Source: Diphasiastrum complanatum
Lineage: Eukaryota; Streptophyta; Lycopodiopsida; Lycopodiales; Lycopodiaceae
NCBI GenBank assembly: GCA_029204225.1
Contig: CM055111.1
Span: 25,105,874-25,169,873, forward strand
DNA: 64,000 nucleotides
Direction: 5' to 3'
Shown here: piece by piece, positions 52,333-63,794 of the stretch
Layout: each line of letters begins with the position of its first letter
How positions within the stretch are numbered: the stretch's first letter is position 1
Translations under genes and position numbers: made by a program
The notes under the pieces: generated by a model
What the model saw: only the letters and a program-made list of their open reading frames with translations
The model's database searches: none
What the model was told of the DNA's origin: nothing

Positions 52333-52902
52333 TTACTTTGAGCAATACGGAAGAATTGCAATCTTCTTGTTCAAATATTCATGCTTAACACACTTCTTTG
52401 CTCTTGTGTAGTCCCTTGCTTCCACAAAATTGCAAAAATAATTTGACATCACACATACCATGTCTCTACGGCTGCCCAAAATTTTCACTCGCCAATATCT
52501 TAAACCCGCCTCAACTATGGTTTCAGTAATGTGGGATGTCTTGCTTTTTAGCATCGCACACCAATGTGTATGGATGTCTATTTTGTAAGTAGAGCCAGGA
52601 ATTGAGAATTGGAAATTGTTTCCCATCGCTTCTATTTGCTGAAATACATAACTGTCATACTTATGACCCTTCAGTTGGGACTTGGTATTGCCTTCTAACC
52701 TCCATCCACATGGCATCACTATTTCTTCGTTTAGATCTGGAATTGATATGTTCACTTCTTCATTCAAGTGAGGAACATTGAACACATGAGTTGTCTTCAC
52801 TTCCACCATCTCTTCGAGAGTAGCTTGTACTAGATGGGCCTTATCCTCACCATTTGAGATTTCTTTTGTGGTGATTGTGACAACAACAAGGGTGTTTATA
52901 TT
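52333..52902 (-). CDS. Unrecognised ORF, 159 codons from ATG
   Basis: ATG at 52809 to a stop at 52333. The frame is open upstream to about 52902, giving roughly 188 codons without a stop. Visible features: a repeated short motif (VPHLNEEVNISIPDLNEEI), then CGWRLEGNTKSQLKGHKYDS, FQFSIPGSTYKIDIHTHWC and a Lys/Cys-containing end. No signal peptide or membrane segment. It does not look like copia or gypsy Gag/Pol. It could be a host gene exon or a fragment of a DNA transposon protein; I cannot decide. Confidence 0.35.
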   Translation of the reverse strand, partial: NINTLVVVTITTKEISNGEDKAHLVQATLEEMVEVKTTHVFNVPHLNEEVNISIPDLNEEIVMPCGWRLEGNTKSQLKGHKYDSYVFQQIEAMGNNFQFSIPGSTYKIDIHTHWCAMLKSKTSHITETIVEAGLRYWRVKILGSRRDMVCVMSNYFCNFVEARDYTRAKKCVKHEYLNKKIAILPYCSK

Positions 52903-52934
52903 TTAGAATGTTGCTCCTACCATTGAAGTAGCAT

Positions 52935-53133
52935 TTGATGGAATCAGAGTGCTCAGAAACTGATATAGCTTGCTGAAGTAGTGTGATCTATAGGCATTCA
53001 TTAAACATATACCAAAATAGATAGAACACAAAAGTTCTCACTCTCTTTGTCTCTCTCAGCTCAAGAAACATTCAAGAAACATAGGAGACAATGTTCCCAA
53101 AATGGAAATCACCAATTATGTTATTCCAGTGTG
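52935..53133 (+). repeat. Dispersed 190-bp repeat, copy 2
   Basis: Same orientation as 42474-42660, with a small insertion (tttgtctctctc region and an extra ttcaagaaaca). Right border about 53133. Confidence 0.7.
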
Positions 53134-53955
53134 TTGTCTTATACAATGGACTCCTACTTAAAAGATTTAATTACAAGAAATCTTAATCACTCCTAATCGT
53201 GTGTCCACTAAGCCACTATCTTTATGTAAAAATTACAGCAAATAAGGATCCTAAAACACTTGAAATGATGAGGGAAACAATAGATTATGATTTCATAAGA
53301 TTAGCACAAGTTGAACCATCAAAATCCATCAAAAATCTATGCTTGAACCTCACTAAATGGCCCAAATCCTTGAAGAAGGCTTCACACGTGTGAAAGTACG
53401 GCCTCCCACAGTCTGAGTATTGTACACCAGACCTACATTCAATCCTATAATCATTAGTAATCACAAGTACTCAAACAATTATGAACATAGAGAGCAATTG
53501 CACCATTATGAGAGAAAAATCATGAAATTGCTTGATTGATTTTGGTGAGATATCATCACCTATATATACATGATCCATCACGGTTTTGGGTAGGTATGAG
53601 TAGCCCTAAACCTATCCCTAATGCTAATTTTTGTGGATCTTTCATCCCTACCAAGTTAGGGTTGGAATCTTGGAGATCCCTCAACAATGCAAAAATTACC
53701 AAAAATAGCTCCTATTTTTTCTCCCTTGTATCTAAGCATAATTTGGACTCATTCCAAAGGTTCTAACACTTAGGTCTACTTGAAAACATCCTTATGAATG
53801 GAATCCTATGCTATTTGGCACGTGTGACAAGCCACATCATGACCATCTAACTATTTACAAGTCATATGACCAAAACTAGTCAAGCTAGAATTGTGAATTT
53901 TTAACACTTTATAATGACCCAGAGTCATCTATTTACATGCCCTTCCTTGCATTGA
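53134..53955 (-). other. LTR-like non-coding sequence
   Basis: Contains the 14-bp palindrome TTCACACGTGTGAA at 53381-53394 and a TATA-like tatatataca at 53561-53570, both typical of the copia LTRs here. It is not homologous to the LTR at 58392-59126. Borders undefined. Confidence 0.4.
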
Positions 53956-55096
53956 CTACTTGTCAAGTAGTTGTGTGACCTCCACCTTTTTGGTAGTTGT
54001 AGTGAGTGCTTTGTACTCGGCCTCACATGAAGAGAGAGATATAGTATCTTGCTTTTTGGAAAGCCAAGATATTAGATTGCCTCCAAGAAAGATAGTGTAT
54101 GCACTAATAGACTTTCGATCCATCTTGTCACTTGCAAAGTCCAAATCAGAGTAGCCAACAATGGATAGATCTTCACTTTTATAAAGTAGACCATAATCAA
54201 AGATGAAGATACATATCTTAGAATCCTCTTGGCCATCTTCCAATAATGGATCTTAGGATCTTGCATAAATTGACTCAATTTGTGCACACAAAAACTTAGA
54301 TCGGGCCTAGTAATGGTAAGCCAAATCAAGGATCCTACAAGACTCCTAAAAAGTGTGATGTCCTCAAAGGATCTTTCATCACCTTTATTAGGATCTTTTA
54401 CAATTTGCTCCATTGGAGTATCTATGCTCTTAGAATTTTTCATATGGAATTTTTTCAACATAGAGTGAGCATATCTAGATTGGCATATAAAGACATGATT
54501 TTTATGAAAATCAATTTCTAGGCATGGATGTAATGTATCTCTCCTAGATCTTGCATTTTAAACTCACATCCAAGTGCTAGCTTAGTTTCATCAACTAGCT
54601 TGATACAACTTCCACAAAGGATAATGTCATCAACATAAATTAGAAGAATGACAATATTGCTATCAACAAACTTTAGATACATGGAAGGATCATAGTCACT
54701 AAGAGTAAATCCTAGTGAGATAAGAAAAGAATTAAGTTTTGAATACCATGATCTTGGTGCTTGCTTGAGTCCATAAAGACTTTTGAAGAGCAAGCACACT
54801 TTGGACTCATCCTTGATGAATCCTTGAGGTTGTTCCATATAGATCTCCTCCTCAAGATAAGCATTTAGAAAAGCATTGGATACATCTAATTGGAACACCT
54901 TCCACTTAAAGAAATAAGCAAGAGAAATAAGAATTCTTATTGTCAACATATTTGCAATGGGTGCAAAGGTCTCCTCATAATCAAGGCCATGGATTTGAGC
55001 AAATCCCTTGGCACATAATCTTGCTTTATACTTGTTGATGGTGCCATCATGATTGAACTTGATCTGAAATACCCACTTGCAACCAATCACATGCAA
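53956..55096 (-). pseudogene. Copia RT and RNase H N-terminal half (5' half of the split element)
   Basis: RT frame 55096-54518: VIGCKWVFQIKFNHDGTINK, motif [21 protein letters not shown] (Asp present), YVDD box ILLIYVDDIILCGS. Frameshifts near 54500 and 54190. Continues TPMEQIVKDPNKGDERSFED, TRPDLSFCVHKLSQFMQDPK and RNase H GYSDLDFASDKMDRKSISAY, SLSSCEAEYKALTTTTKK, then stops at 53956 just after LLDK. The rest of RNase H is at 40250-40521 on the other strand. Confidence 0.85.
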
Positions 55097-56539
55097 GCTC
55101 CCAAGTATTGTTGGTGATCAATGCATCATACTCTTGCTTCATGGCATCATACCAGTCCTTGGTATTGAGTGCCTCTTGTACATTCTTTGGCTCTTCATGA
55201 GAGACATAAAAAACATAATTAGTGGAATCAAGTTCCAGTTGTTTGCCTTTGTCAACATATGAGAGCCTCTTAGGCTCGGATCTATCTCTCATGGATCTTC
55301 TTGGTGAGAAAATCCGAGAAGAGTCTTCTTCAAATCTTGACCCCATCACATCATGATTGTCTTCAAAATCAATAATTGGTGATGCATCCATAGACTTCTT
55401 GATCTCGGCCTCTTCAAAAGATGAGTGTTGATCTTTATGAAAGACAACATCTCTACTTTCAATAACTTGAGAAGTAGAGAGTATAAAGACTCTATAGGCC
55501 TTCTTGGTGGATGAGTATCCAACCATGATCCCTTTGCATGCACTAGGATCTTCCTTCTTCCTTGTTTCCAAGGGAATATGGACAAAGCATATGCATCCAA
55601 AAATTCTAAGGTGATCAATCTTAGGCTTCTTCAATATAAGATTTCATATGGTGACTTTTCTCCAAGAGCTATATGTGGGGCCCTATTGCAAAGATAATTT
55701 GCACAATTAATGGCTTCTCCCCAAAAATCTTTGGGCAAAGATGCCTCAATTCTCATAGATTTTGCACATTCACATAGAGATCTATTCTTTCTCTCGGCCA
55801 CTCCATTTTGAGATGGAGAGTAGGCACAAGAGAACTCTCTTTTGATGCCTTCAAGCTCACAAAAATCATGAAATTTATTAGAGATATATTCACCACCTCC
55901 ATCACTTCTAAGAGCTTTAATCTTGAATGAGAATTGCTTCTCTACATAAGCTTTGGAAATAAGGAAATGATCAAACACCATAGATTTAAAAGCAAGAAGA
56001 TATATCCAAGTGAATCTTGTGAAATCATCAATGAAAGTAACAAAACAAGTGGCTCCTCCCTTGCTTGTAGTTGATGAGAAATGCACATCCGAGTGGATTA
56101 ACTCCAACGGATGCTTGTTTTTTATAGAAGATCTTGTAAATGGCTTTTTGTGAGATTTAGCAATAGCACAAGCTTCACAAGGCTTGATCTTCTTGGAGAA
56201 TGACTTCGGCGAGCCAATAGCTTTGGCTTCTTTGATCATAGAGAGCATAGATTTGTAGTTGGGACGTCCCAACCTCCTATGCCATAATTCCTCCATAGAG
56301 AGCTTGTTCACAAGAGCAACATTACAAGCATTCACATACTCATTTGGATCTAGTTTATAGATGCCTCCAAATCTAGATCCTAATGCAAGTATCTCATAAT
56401 TCTTCTTGATAGTGCAAGTATCAACTTTGAATTTTACATCAAGGCCATTATCAAGCAATTGGCCAACATTGAATAAGATTCTTAGTAAGCTTAGGTACAT
56501 AAAGAACCTTAGAGAGAGAAAGAACTTTAGAGGATGCAA
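55047..56539 (-). pseudogene. Copia integrase and linker (split element)
   Basis: A 302-codon open frame (56539-55631) runs from NVGQLLDNGLDVKFK through ELWHRRLGRPN, CEACAIAKSH, the first Asp in LIHSDVHFSSTTS, second Asp in ALRSDGGGEYISNK and Glu in NGVAERKNRS, so the D,D,E core is complete. A frameshift at 55631-55634 leads to the post-integrase linker (HLRIFGCICFVHIP, VGYSSTKKAYRVF), which overlaps the RT frame. Confidence 0.85.
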
Positions 56540-57635
56540 GCTTCAAGGGCATGTTTCCTATGCCTTCAATAGGACATTCAAAATCATTTGCAGTGTGTAT
56601 TGATTTCTTGACTCCATCATAAGGTGCAATAGAAGAGAGAGTCCTTGGATCTACACATATGTGAAGAGCTCCACTATCAATATACCATAGGCTGTCCTTC
56701 TTGAAAGGAGTAGATGAGAAACTAGAGACCATAAGAGATCCCTCTCCATCACTTGCAATAGTGTCTTCCTTCTCATTGGTAATGTTGGCTTGCTTGAGCT
56801 GATTCTTCTTCTTAAAGCAATTGGTGGCATAATGGCCTTTCTTGCCACAATAAAAGCACTTGATCTTCTTCTTCTTGAGCTTGGATGATGAAGCATTAGA
56901 GGAATCATCTTCCTCCTCATCTTTGTCTTTGGATTTGACTTTGTCCTTGCTTGAGGATTGTTGATGTTGGTTCTTGCTCCTCCCTTTGTGCTTATCCTTG
57001 GAAAAGAGAGCTTTGCCATCATTATGAGTGAGAGAGAGCTTGTCCATCCTCAAGAGCTTGTACTCTTGTCTTGATTCTTCTGAAATTAGCACACTTTAGA
57101 GAGCCTCCAAAATTGGTCGCTCCTCCTTAATGGCATAGGATTGGACAAGGTTATCAAATTCACTTCTCAAGCCATTGAGAATGACTTGAACTAGCTCATT
57201 TTGATTGATGGAATTACCAATACAAGCAAGTTCTCTATGAATATCTTTTACTCTCAAAACATAACTAGATGCACTCTCATCACTCTTTTGGCTACTTTGA
57301 AAAATTTTATTCCTAAGAGTGAGAAGCCTAGAGGTATTCTTAGCCTCATAGATAGTCTTGAGACAATCCCAAGCTTCTTTGGCTGTTGTACAAGTACCTA
57401 TCTCCCTCAATATCTCATTAGAGACATTCATCTTAATGTAGTGGAGAGCCATCCTAGCTCTCTTTTTTTATTTTTGAACCTCTTGAAGAACTTGTGGTTC
57501 TTCTTCAAGGCCAAGAACAATGTCCATCATGTCTTGAAGGATCAAGATGGACTCCATCCTCATTTTCCAAATTGAATAGTTTGAAGTGGACAATCTTTCA
57601 CTTGGTTCCAACAAGGATGAACCCATTGAAGACAT
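56451..57635 (-). pseudogene. Copia gag and protease (split element)
   Basis: Start ATG taken at 57635 (MSSMGSSLLEPSERLSTSNY) by alignment with the 1317-aa relative. One frame to 56451 with two in-frame stops (57468, 57096). Zinc knuckle CFYCGKKGHYATNC near 56850; protease WYIDSGALHICV near 56685; a frameshift after LTKNLIQ near 56460 enters the integrase frame. Confidence 0.85.
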
Positions 57636-58379
57636 TTGAAGTGAAGAAAACTCAAATGATGAACAATAAATGTTGCTACACACTCTCAATAGGATCTAAT
57701 AATAGAGTACTATCTCCTCCTATGAAAGATCTTGCAACTATTTGTGAATTGATTCTCACTAGCTACACAAATCTCTCTAAAACAAGATCCATTTCACATC
57801 AAATGATGGAGTATGGGCAAACTTAGGATCAAACACTCTTAGAACGTGTGAAGTACACTAAGAAACCAAATTTGACTCAAATACAATGATATTGCATGAA
57901 ACAAAATGGCTAAGATCTCAAAACAGTGCCTAGATCACATATAGATGAGATTGGTAAGCATACAACGGTGATTTTGGATCAACCAAGCAATCTCTTGACC
58001 AAACCAAATGTGTCCACCCAGATCTAGGTGCCCTACCTAACCCTCTTAAAAAGCTTATAACTTTTGATTGGCTCAACCAAACGGAATGAAACTGATTGTA
58101 TCAGAAACTAGACAAAATCAGCTTCAAAACAAGCTATCAAGCAAGATAAATGGATCAAACATGAGAGAGAACTCCCAAACTGAAATTGGATGTTCCTCAC
58201 ACGTGTCTGAGCACCTGATTCCATACAGTACCAGGTCATACCCAATCAATGTCCTTTTGATCTCTTTTGATCCAAAATTGAACAAGATAGCTAGGAAAAT
58301 GGATCTTGACCATTTCTAGCTCAAGATTGATGAATAGTTTTCACTTAAATGGATCAAAATGCATGGTAACCTTAGGTAA
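57636..58379 (-). other. Leader of the split copia element
   Basis: About 740 bp between PBS and gag; non-coding. A near-palindrome CACACGTGTC lies at 58198-58207. Confidence 0.6.
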
Positions 58380-58391
58380 GCTCTGATACCA
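58380..58391 (-). promoter_or_regulatory. tRNA-Met primer-binding site
   Basis: Minus strand TGGTATCAGAGC, perfect, abutting the LTR. Confidence 0.9.
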
Positions 58392-59126
58392 TGTAGATTT
58401 CACATGTGTGGATTGTCCACAACATGTACTTGTGATCTCCTAAGGTGTGTAGATGCACCAAGATCAAGACTAGATTGAGATTCAAGATCTATCTTTGATT
58501 TTATGGCAAAAACACACTACTACATGCATTCAATCACTTCCAACTCTCACTCACACGTGTGGGAAGTATTCAAAAATTATTCTAAGTAAAAACAAGCTGC
58601 TCTCCTCGGGTAGAGAGATAAAATCATCATGACCTCTCGGGTAGAGAGAGAAAGCTAGAAATCCAATAACACTCAAAATCCACACAATCTCCAAATCAAT
58701 TAGATCCAAAATGAGGAGTACAATGATACTAGTAGATCCACGAGCTACCACTATGCTTAACTATGATTGGACCACACTTTGTCACCTCTTAATCCTATTG
58801 GACCATTGATCCATGCACCTCTTAATTCTATTGGACTATTTTCAAGCAAACCTCAAATTCTTATTGGACCTCACATGGTTCCACATCTAAATCCTATTGG
58901 ACCTCTTAGAATTCATCAAACAAAAGCATTACACTTGTCTACACTCTAATTGGCACGAGTTTAGCCTCTTACTCTATTTTGGCTCAATAGTGGCATTACA
59001 AGTGGAAATGCATAATCTGCCATCTATGCCAAATTTGTTCCTATCAACATCCTACACCTAGATGCTTGATATAAAAAACATAAGACCCCTATATCTAACA
59101 TAGATAATCTTTTTCAATTCTTCACA
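58392..59126 (-). repeat. 5' LTR of the split copia element
   Basis: 735 bp, minus strand TGTGAAGAA...AAATCTACA, the inverted partner of 40540-41273. Outer flank gtggg (59127-59131) is the complement of the CCCAC after the other LTR. Palindromes at 58401-58410 and 58552-58561. Confidence 0.9.
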
Positions 59127-59190
59127 GTGGGAGGTCAAGAAGAGGCAGGATTGGTCTGAATGCTATAGGTAAGAGACCGCAAGAAGGTCA
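59127..59190 (+). pseudogene. Cold-shock pseudogene, Gly/Arg-rich tail fragment
   Basis: Reading from the shared GTGGG in the frame of the cold-shock fragment at 41274-41536 gives GYGGG followed by RSRRGRIGLNAIGKRPQEG with no stop up to the next LTR at 59191. A basic Gly/Arg tail is what follows the cold-shock domain in plant relatives. An ATAG|GTAAGAG within it could be a splice donor. Two retrotransposons have therefore inserted in this one gene remnant. Confidence 0.6.
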
Positions 59191-59845
59191 TGTGAAAAAT
59201 ACAGATCCTAAGTGGATCTAAACTCCAAGATCATTGGCTTGAATGCTTGCACTCCAAACTACATAAGCTAGGAATTGGCAACACATTCTATGCTACCTAG
59301 AATGCAAAGAACTTGATCAAAAAGCATTTATCACAAATGGAAACTTCCATAAACATCAAGTGCGGCCCAAAATAGCATTATACAGTCCATAATACATCAG
59401 CCTATCACTTTTGGAAAGCACCTAAGATCATACACAATAGCTTGAAGACAATACACACAACAATGCTCTCAATGGAGGAAGAAACAATGACAATGATCTA
59501 TTGATCTCAATGAAGCATACAAAAGGTTTCTCCAACCTGTTTTCCACGACTTCCCTACTATTTATGGATGAGGAAGATGACTCTCTCTCCTCTCTCTAGA
59601 AGGTACTTGACCCTAGATATTCCCTATATAGGAAAAATAGCTAAAAATGGCTTATATGACCAAAATACATCAAAATGGTCTCATTTTGAAGGGTATGAAG
59701 TTTGACACTTCATCATACTGAAAAAATACAGTAAATAAAAACATTGTGGCCTGGTTCACACGTGTGAAACTCCAGAACCAAAACTATTTACAATCTTAGC
59801 CAATTTAGGCCTCAAACTAGCTAGGAAATGTTGACAATTTTCACA
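59191..59845 (-). repeat. 3' LTR of the full-length copia element
   Basis: 655 bp, minus strand TGTGAAAATTG...TTCACA. TATA-like CCTATATAGG at 59623-59632 (minus). Palindrome TTCACACGTGTGAA at 59755-59768. The first bases of the LTR supply the gag-pol stop codon (GTG TGA). Confidence 0.88.
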
Positions 59846-62800
59846 CTCCCTCTTCAACATTGGATGCTAGTTTCAACATAGTCTTTGAGCACATTCCAAG
59901 ATTAGATCTATGCATTAAATATAGGTCCTTTCCCAATGGTTTGGTGAAGATATCAGCCACACACTCCTTTGAAGAGACATGTTGAAGCTCCACCTCTTTG
60001 GCAATGACTTGATCTCTCACAAAATGGTGAGCAATCTCAATGTGCTTGCTCCTTGCATGAAAAACAGGATTGCTTGCCAAGCTTTGGGCTGAAAGGTTAT
60101 CACAAAGTATGATTGGAGTCTTCTTTGGTTCCAGCAAGTGAAGATCCAATAACATCCTCTTGATCCAAAGAATCTCCTTGGTGCATGTTGTTAATGCCTT
60201 GTACTCGGCTTCGGTGGAAGATAGAGAAATAGTTGGTTGCTTCTTTGATAGCCATGAGACCACTCCATCTCCAAGATAGATTGCAAAGGCACTTTTTGAC
60301 TTCCTATCCATTTGATCACCTGCAAAATCTGAATCTGAAAATCCACAAAGGTTAGGTGTAGTACCTCCATACAAGATGCCAAAATCTCTAGATCCCGAGA
60401 TGTATCTAAGTACTCTCTTTCCTAGCTTCCAATGAGCCTCACTAGGATCTTGCATAAATTGACTTAGTTTACCAACCACAAAGCTTAGATCAGGTCTTGT
60501 GATGGTTAACCATATAAGAGATCCTATTAGCTTTCTATAGAGAGTAATGTCCTTGAAGGATCTTTCATTACTTCTTGTAGTTAGCTTTACATTTGATTCC
60601 ATAGGAGTAGAAACAACTTTACAATCTTCCATATGAAACCTTTTTAGAATAGAGTTAACATACTTTTCTTGACATATGAATGTAGATTTAGAAGTTCTAA
60701 TAATCTCTATTCCTAAGATATAATGAAGTTTACCAAGATCTTGAATTTCAAACTCTCTTTTGAGTGCCATCTTGATTTCATCTATATCTAGATTGTTACC
60801 ACCACTTAAGATAATGTCATCAACATAGATCAAAAGTAAAGTGATATCATTTTCATTCAATCTAAAGTAGAGAGAATGATCATACTCACTCATAACAAAG
60901 TTTTGAGAAAGTAAGAAGGAATTGAGCTTAGCATACCAACTCCTTGGTGCTTGCTTTAGCCCATACAAACTCTTTTGGAGATAGCACACATGATTAGGCT
61001 CATCATGTGAAACATAGCCCTCGGGTTGCTCCATGTAAATATCTTCTTCAAGATCACCATTCAAGAAGGCATTAGTAACATTTATTTGCCACATATCCCA
61101 ATCATAAAGAGTTGCAAGAGAGATTAGGATTCGAATAGTTACCATCTTTGCCACGGGTGCAAAGGTCTCATCATAGTCAATACCATATTCTTGAGCATAC
61201 CCCTTTGCCACCAACCTTGCCTTGTACTTGTTGATTGATCCATCTTGATTTGTCTTGATCTTGAAGATCCACTTACAACCAATTGCCTTCTTGTCCTTTG
61301 GAAGCTTTACCAACCTCCATGTGTTGCTTTTGATGAGTGCTTGATGCTCATGATCCATGGCTTGGATCCATTCCTTCTTTTGAATTGCTTCACCTACACA
61401 AGTTGGTTCATCAAAAGAGGTAAGAAAAGCAAAGTTAGAGTTGTCCACCACTTGCTTTCCTTTTTCATCATAGGTTAGCCTTGATGGCTTAGCCCTTTGC
61501 CTTTGAGTCTTCCTTGAAGTTTGCTTTGGAGTGGCATCTCCATCTTCATCCAAGACATCTTGCACATCATGATGATTAGTAGGCACATCAACATCAACAT
61601 CAACAACATTGGAAACATTCTCTTCATGAAAGATGACATCCCTACTTATGACAACTTTCTTTGTAGAAGGAATGTACACTTTGTAAGCCTTGCTTACTTC
61701 ACTATAGCCAACAAACACACCCTTCTTTGATGAAGGATCTTCTTTAGTTCTATCATCAAGTGTGATATTGACAAAACATGTACATCCAAAGATCCTACAA
61801 TGCTTGACACTCGGCCTTCTACCATAAAGAACCTCATGAGGAGTTTTACCATCCAAGGAAGCACTTGTCCATCTATTACATAGATAGTTAGCACATGCTA
61901 AAGCTTCCCCCCAAAAAGACTTAGCAAGATTAGCATGTAGTCTCATTGCCTTGGCACATTCACAAAGGGTTCTATTCTTCCTCTCGGCCACTCCATTCTG
62001 TTGTGGAGTCCTAGGACTAGACATCTCCCTCTTAATCCCATGTGCTATACAAAAGTCTTTGAACCTATTTGAGGTGTATTCCCCTCCATTATCAGATCTT
62101 AAGCATTTGATCTTTGTATTGAATTGGTTTTCCATTTCATTCTTGAACTTGACAAATGCAACAAACACTTCATCCTTACTTTTAAGAAGATAGATCCAAG
62201 TATACCTACTAAAGTCATCAATGAAAGTTGCATACATCTTTGCCCCACCATTGCTAGTTGTACTAGAAGAATGAATATCAGAATGCACAAGTTGAAAAGC
62301 TTCTTTAGATCTAGAAGTAGATCTAGAATAAGCAAGTCTATGAGATTTGGACAAGGCACAATGTTCACAAACACTATTGTTTGCAACAAGACTTTTAGGG
62401 AGACCAAGAACAAGCTCTTTCTTTGCCATTACCTCCAAAGATTTGAAGTTGGGATGGCCCAACCTCTTGTGCCAAACTTCTTGGTTTGTCAATTGCTCCC
62501 TAGCCATACATCCTTCATGATTAGAGATCACACATGCATCAAGCTTGAAAAGTTTACCATGCCTCCTACCTTGAGCAATCAAGGATCCACATTTACTTAT
62601 CAAACATGCATCTCCAATGAACTCCACATCAAGTCCTTTGTCAATCATTTGACTTACACTAAGCAAATTCTTAGTGATTGAAGGAATGTACAAGACATTT
62701 TCAAGATTTGCTTTCCTATTTGTTGAAAGGGAAATAGGAATAGTGCCTATGCCTTTGATGTCACATTGACCATCATTTGCAGTGTAGATGATGTTACCTT

Positions 62801-63794
62801 CTCCCTCATAAGACAATAAGGATGTAAAGTATTCCTTATGTCTTGTCATGTGAGATGAGGCTCCACTATCAATCCACCAAGGATCATTATCATCTATGTT
62901 GGCTAACAAACTTGAAGTCATAACAAGTGATTCACATGTGTTATGTTCTTCCTCATCTATTGTAAGATTTCCTTGCCTCTCTCCTTGCTCTCTTTTCTTC
63001 TTATAACATTCATTTGCAAAATGACCTTTTATCCCACAATAAAAGCACTTGAACTTTGACTTATTGTTCTTAGTAGAAGAGGAAGAGGAAGAGTGATCAT
63101 CATGATCAAAGTTACCACCTTTGGACCATTTCCCTTTGCCTTTACCTTTGCCCTTGAATTTGCCTTTTGTGAAGAAAGCCTCTTCACCTCCACCTTGCAA
63201 GGATGCACCATCAAGCTTTGATTGCAACCTATGTTCTTCAGCCAATAAGATTTCTTGCAAGTCAACCACACTTGGCAAGACTCTTTGAATGGCAAAACTT
63301 TGCACAAGGTTAGCATGTTCATTTAGCAAACCATTCAACATAACTTGGACTATTTCACCATCTTTTATGTTCTCGTCAATGCATGCTAAATCATCACTTA
63401 GGGACTTAACTCTCAAGATAAATGCATGAGCACTTTCACCCTCTCTTTGCCTACTAGAAAATATTTGTCTCCTTAGGGTCAATACCCTAGATGTGGACTT
63501 TGATTCAAAGAGCTTCTTTAAGGCATTCCATGCCTCACTTGCACTTTGACACTTTCCAACTTCCTTGAGAAGTTCATTTGTAACATTCATTTTAATGATA
63601 TGAAGAGCCCTTTTGGCCTTCTTATCAAACCTTTGTTGCTCTTGAAGTGTGAGAGGTCTCTCTTCAATTTCTGCAACTATGTCCATGAGTTCATTCAACT
63701 CAAGTAAGGACTCCATCCTCACTTTCCAAGTAGAGTAGTTTGATGAACTCAACCTTTCACTAGACTCTAGCATGATCCCGCCATTGGAAGCCAT
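59841..63794 (-). CDS. Ty1/copia Gag-Pol polyprotein, 1317 aa
   Basis: Single ORF, full copia length. Gag 1-300 with CCHC knuckle C250, C253, H258, C263; protease D309-S-G; integrase zinc finger H442, H447, C476, C479; core D506, D568, E604 (35 residues between the last two); RT from about 825 with YVDD 990-993; RNase H with D1154/D1156, E1195/E1197, D1232, ending ADIFTKPLGKDLYLMHRSNL. The oddity is RT motif A: residues 903-912 read QINVTNAFLN, so the first catalytic Asp is Asn905 (codon 61082-61080), while sister copies at 54900 and 17565 keep LDV and MDV. One G-to-A change would explain it. The protein should be made and assembled but is predicted to lack polymerase activity. The stop codon lies in the 3' LTR. 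Confidence 0.95.
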   Translation of the reverse strand: MASNGGIMLESSERLSSSNYSTWKVRMESLLELNELMDIVAEIEERPLTLQEQQRFDKKAKRALHIIKMNVTNELLKEVGKCQSASEAWNALKKLFESKSTSRVLTLRRQIFSSRQREGESAHAFILRVKSLSDDLACIDENIKDGEIVQVMLNGLLNEHANLVQSFAIQRVLPSVVDLQEILLAEEHRLQSKLDGASLQGGGEEAFFTKGKFKGKGKGKGKWSKGGNFDHDDHSSSSSSTKNNKSKFKCFYCGIKGHFANECYKKKREQGERQGNLTIDEEEHNTCESLVMTSSLLANIDDNDPWWIDSGASSHMTRHKEYFTSLLSYEGEGNIIYTANDGQCDIKGIGTIPISLSTNRKANLENVLYIPSITKNLLSVSQMIDKGLDVEFIGDACLISKCGSLIAQGRRHGKLFKLDACVISNHEGCMAREQLTNQEVWHKRLGHPNFKSLEVMAKKELVLGLPKSLVANNSVCEHCALSKSHRLAYSRSTSRSKEAFQLVHSDIHSSSTTSNGGAKMYATFIDDFSRYTWIYLLKSKDEVFVAFVKFKNEMENQFNTKIKCLRSDNGGEYTSNRFKDFCIAHGIKREMSSPRTPQQNGVAERKNRTLCECAKAMRLHANLAKSFWGEALACANYLCNRWTSASLDGKTPHEVLYGRRPSVKHCRIFGCTCFVNITLDDRTKEDPSSKKGVFVGYSEVSKAYKVYIPSTKKVVISRDVIFHEENVSNVVDVDVDVPTNHHDVQDVLDEDGDATPKQTSRKTQRQRAKPSRLTYDEKGKQVVDNSNFAFLTSFDEPTCVGEAIQKKEWIQAMDHEHQALIKSNTWRLVKLPKDKKAIGCKWIFKIKTNQDGSINKYKARLVAKGYAQEYGIDYDETFAPVAKMVTIRILISLATLYDWDMWQINVTNAFLNGDLEEDIYMEQPEGYVSHDEPNHVCYLQKSLYGLKQAPRSWYAKLNSFLLSQNFVMSEYDHSLYFRLNENDITLLLIYVDDIILSGGNNLDIDEIKMALKREFEIQDLGKLHYILGIEIIRTSKSTFICQEKYVNSILKRFHMEDCKVVSTPMESNVKLTTRSNERSFKDITLYRKLIGSLIWLTITRPDLSFVVGKLSQFMQDPSEAHWKLGKRVLRYISGSRDFGILYGGTTPNLCGFSDSDFAGDQMDRKSKSAFAIYLGDGVVSWLSKKQPTISLSSTEAEYKALTTCTKEILWIKRMLLDLHLLEPKKTPIILCDNLSAQSLASNPVFHARSKHIEIAHHFVRDQVIAKEVELQHVSSKECVADIFTKPLGKDLYLMHRSNLGMCSKTMLKLASNVEEGV

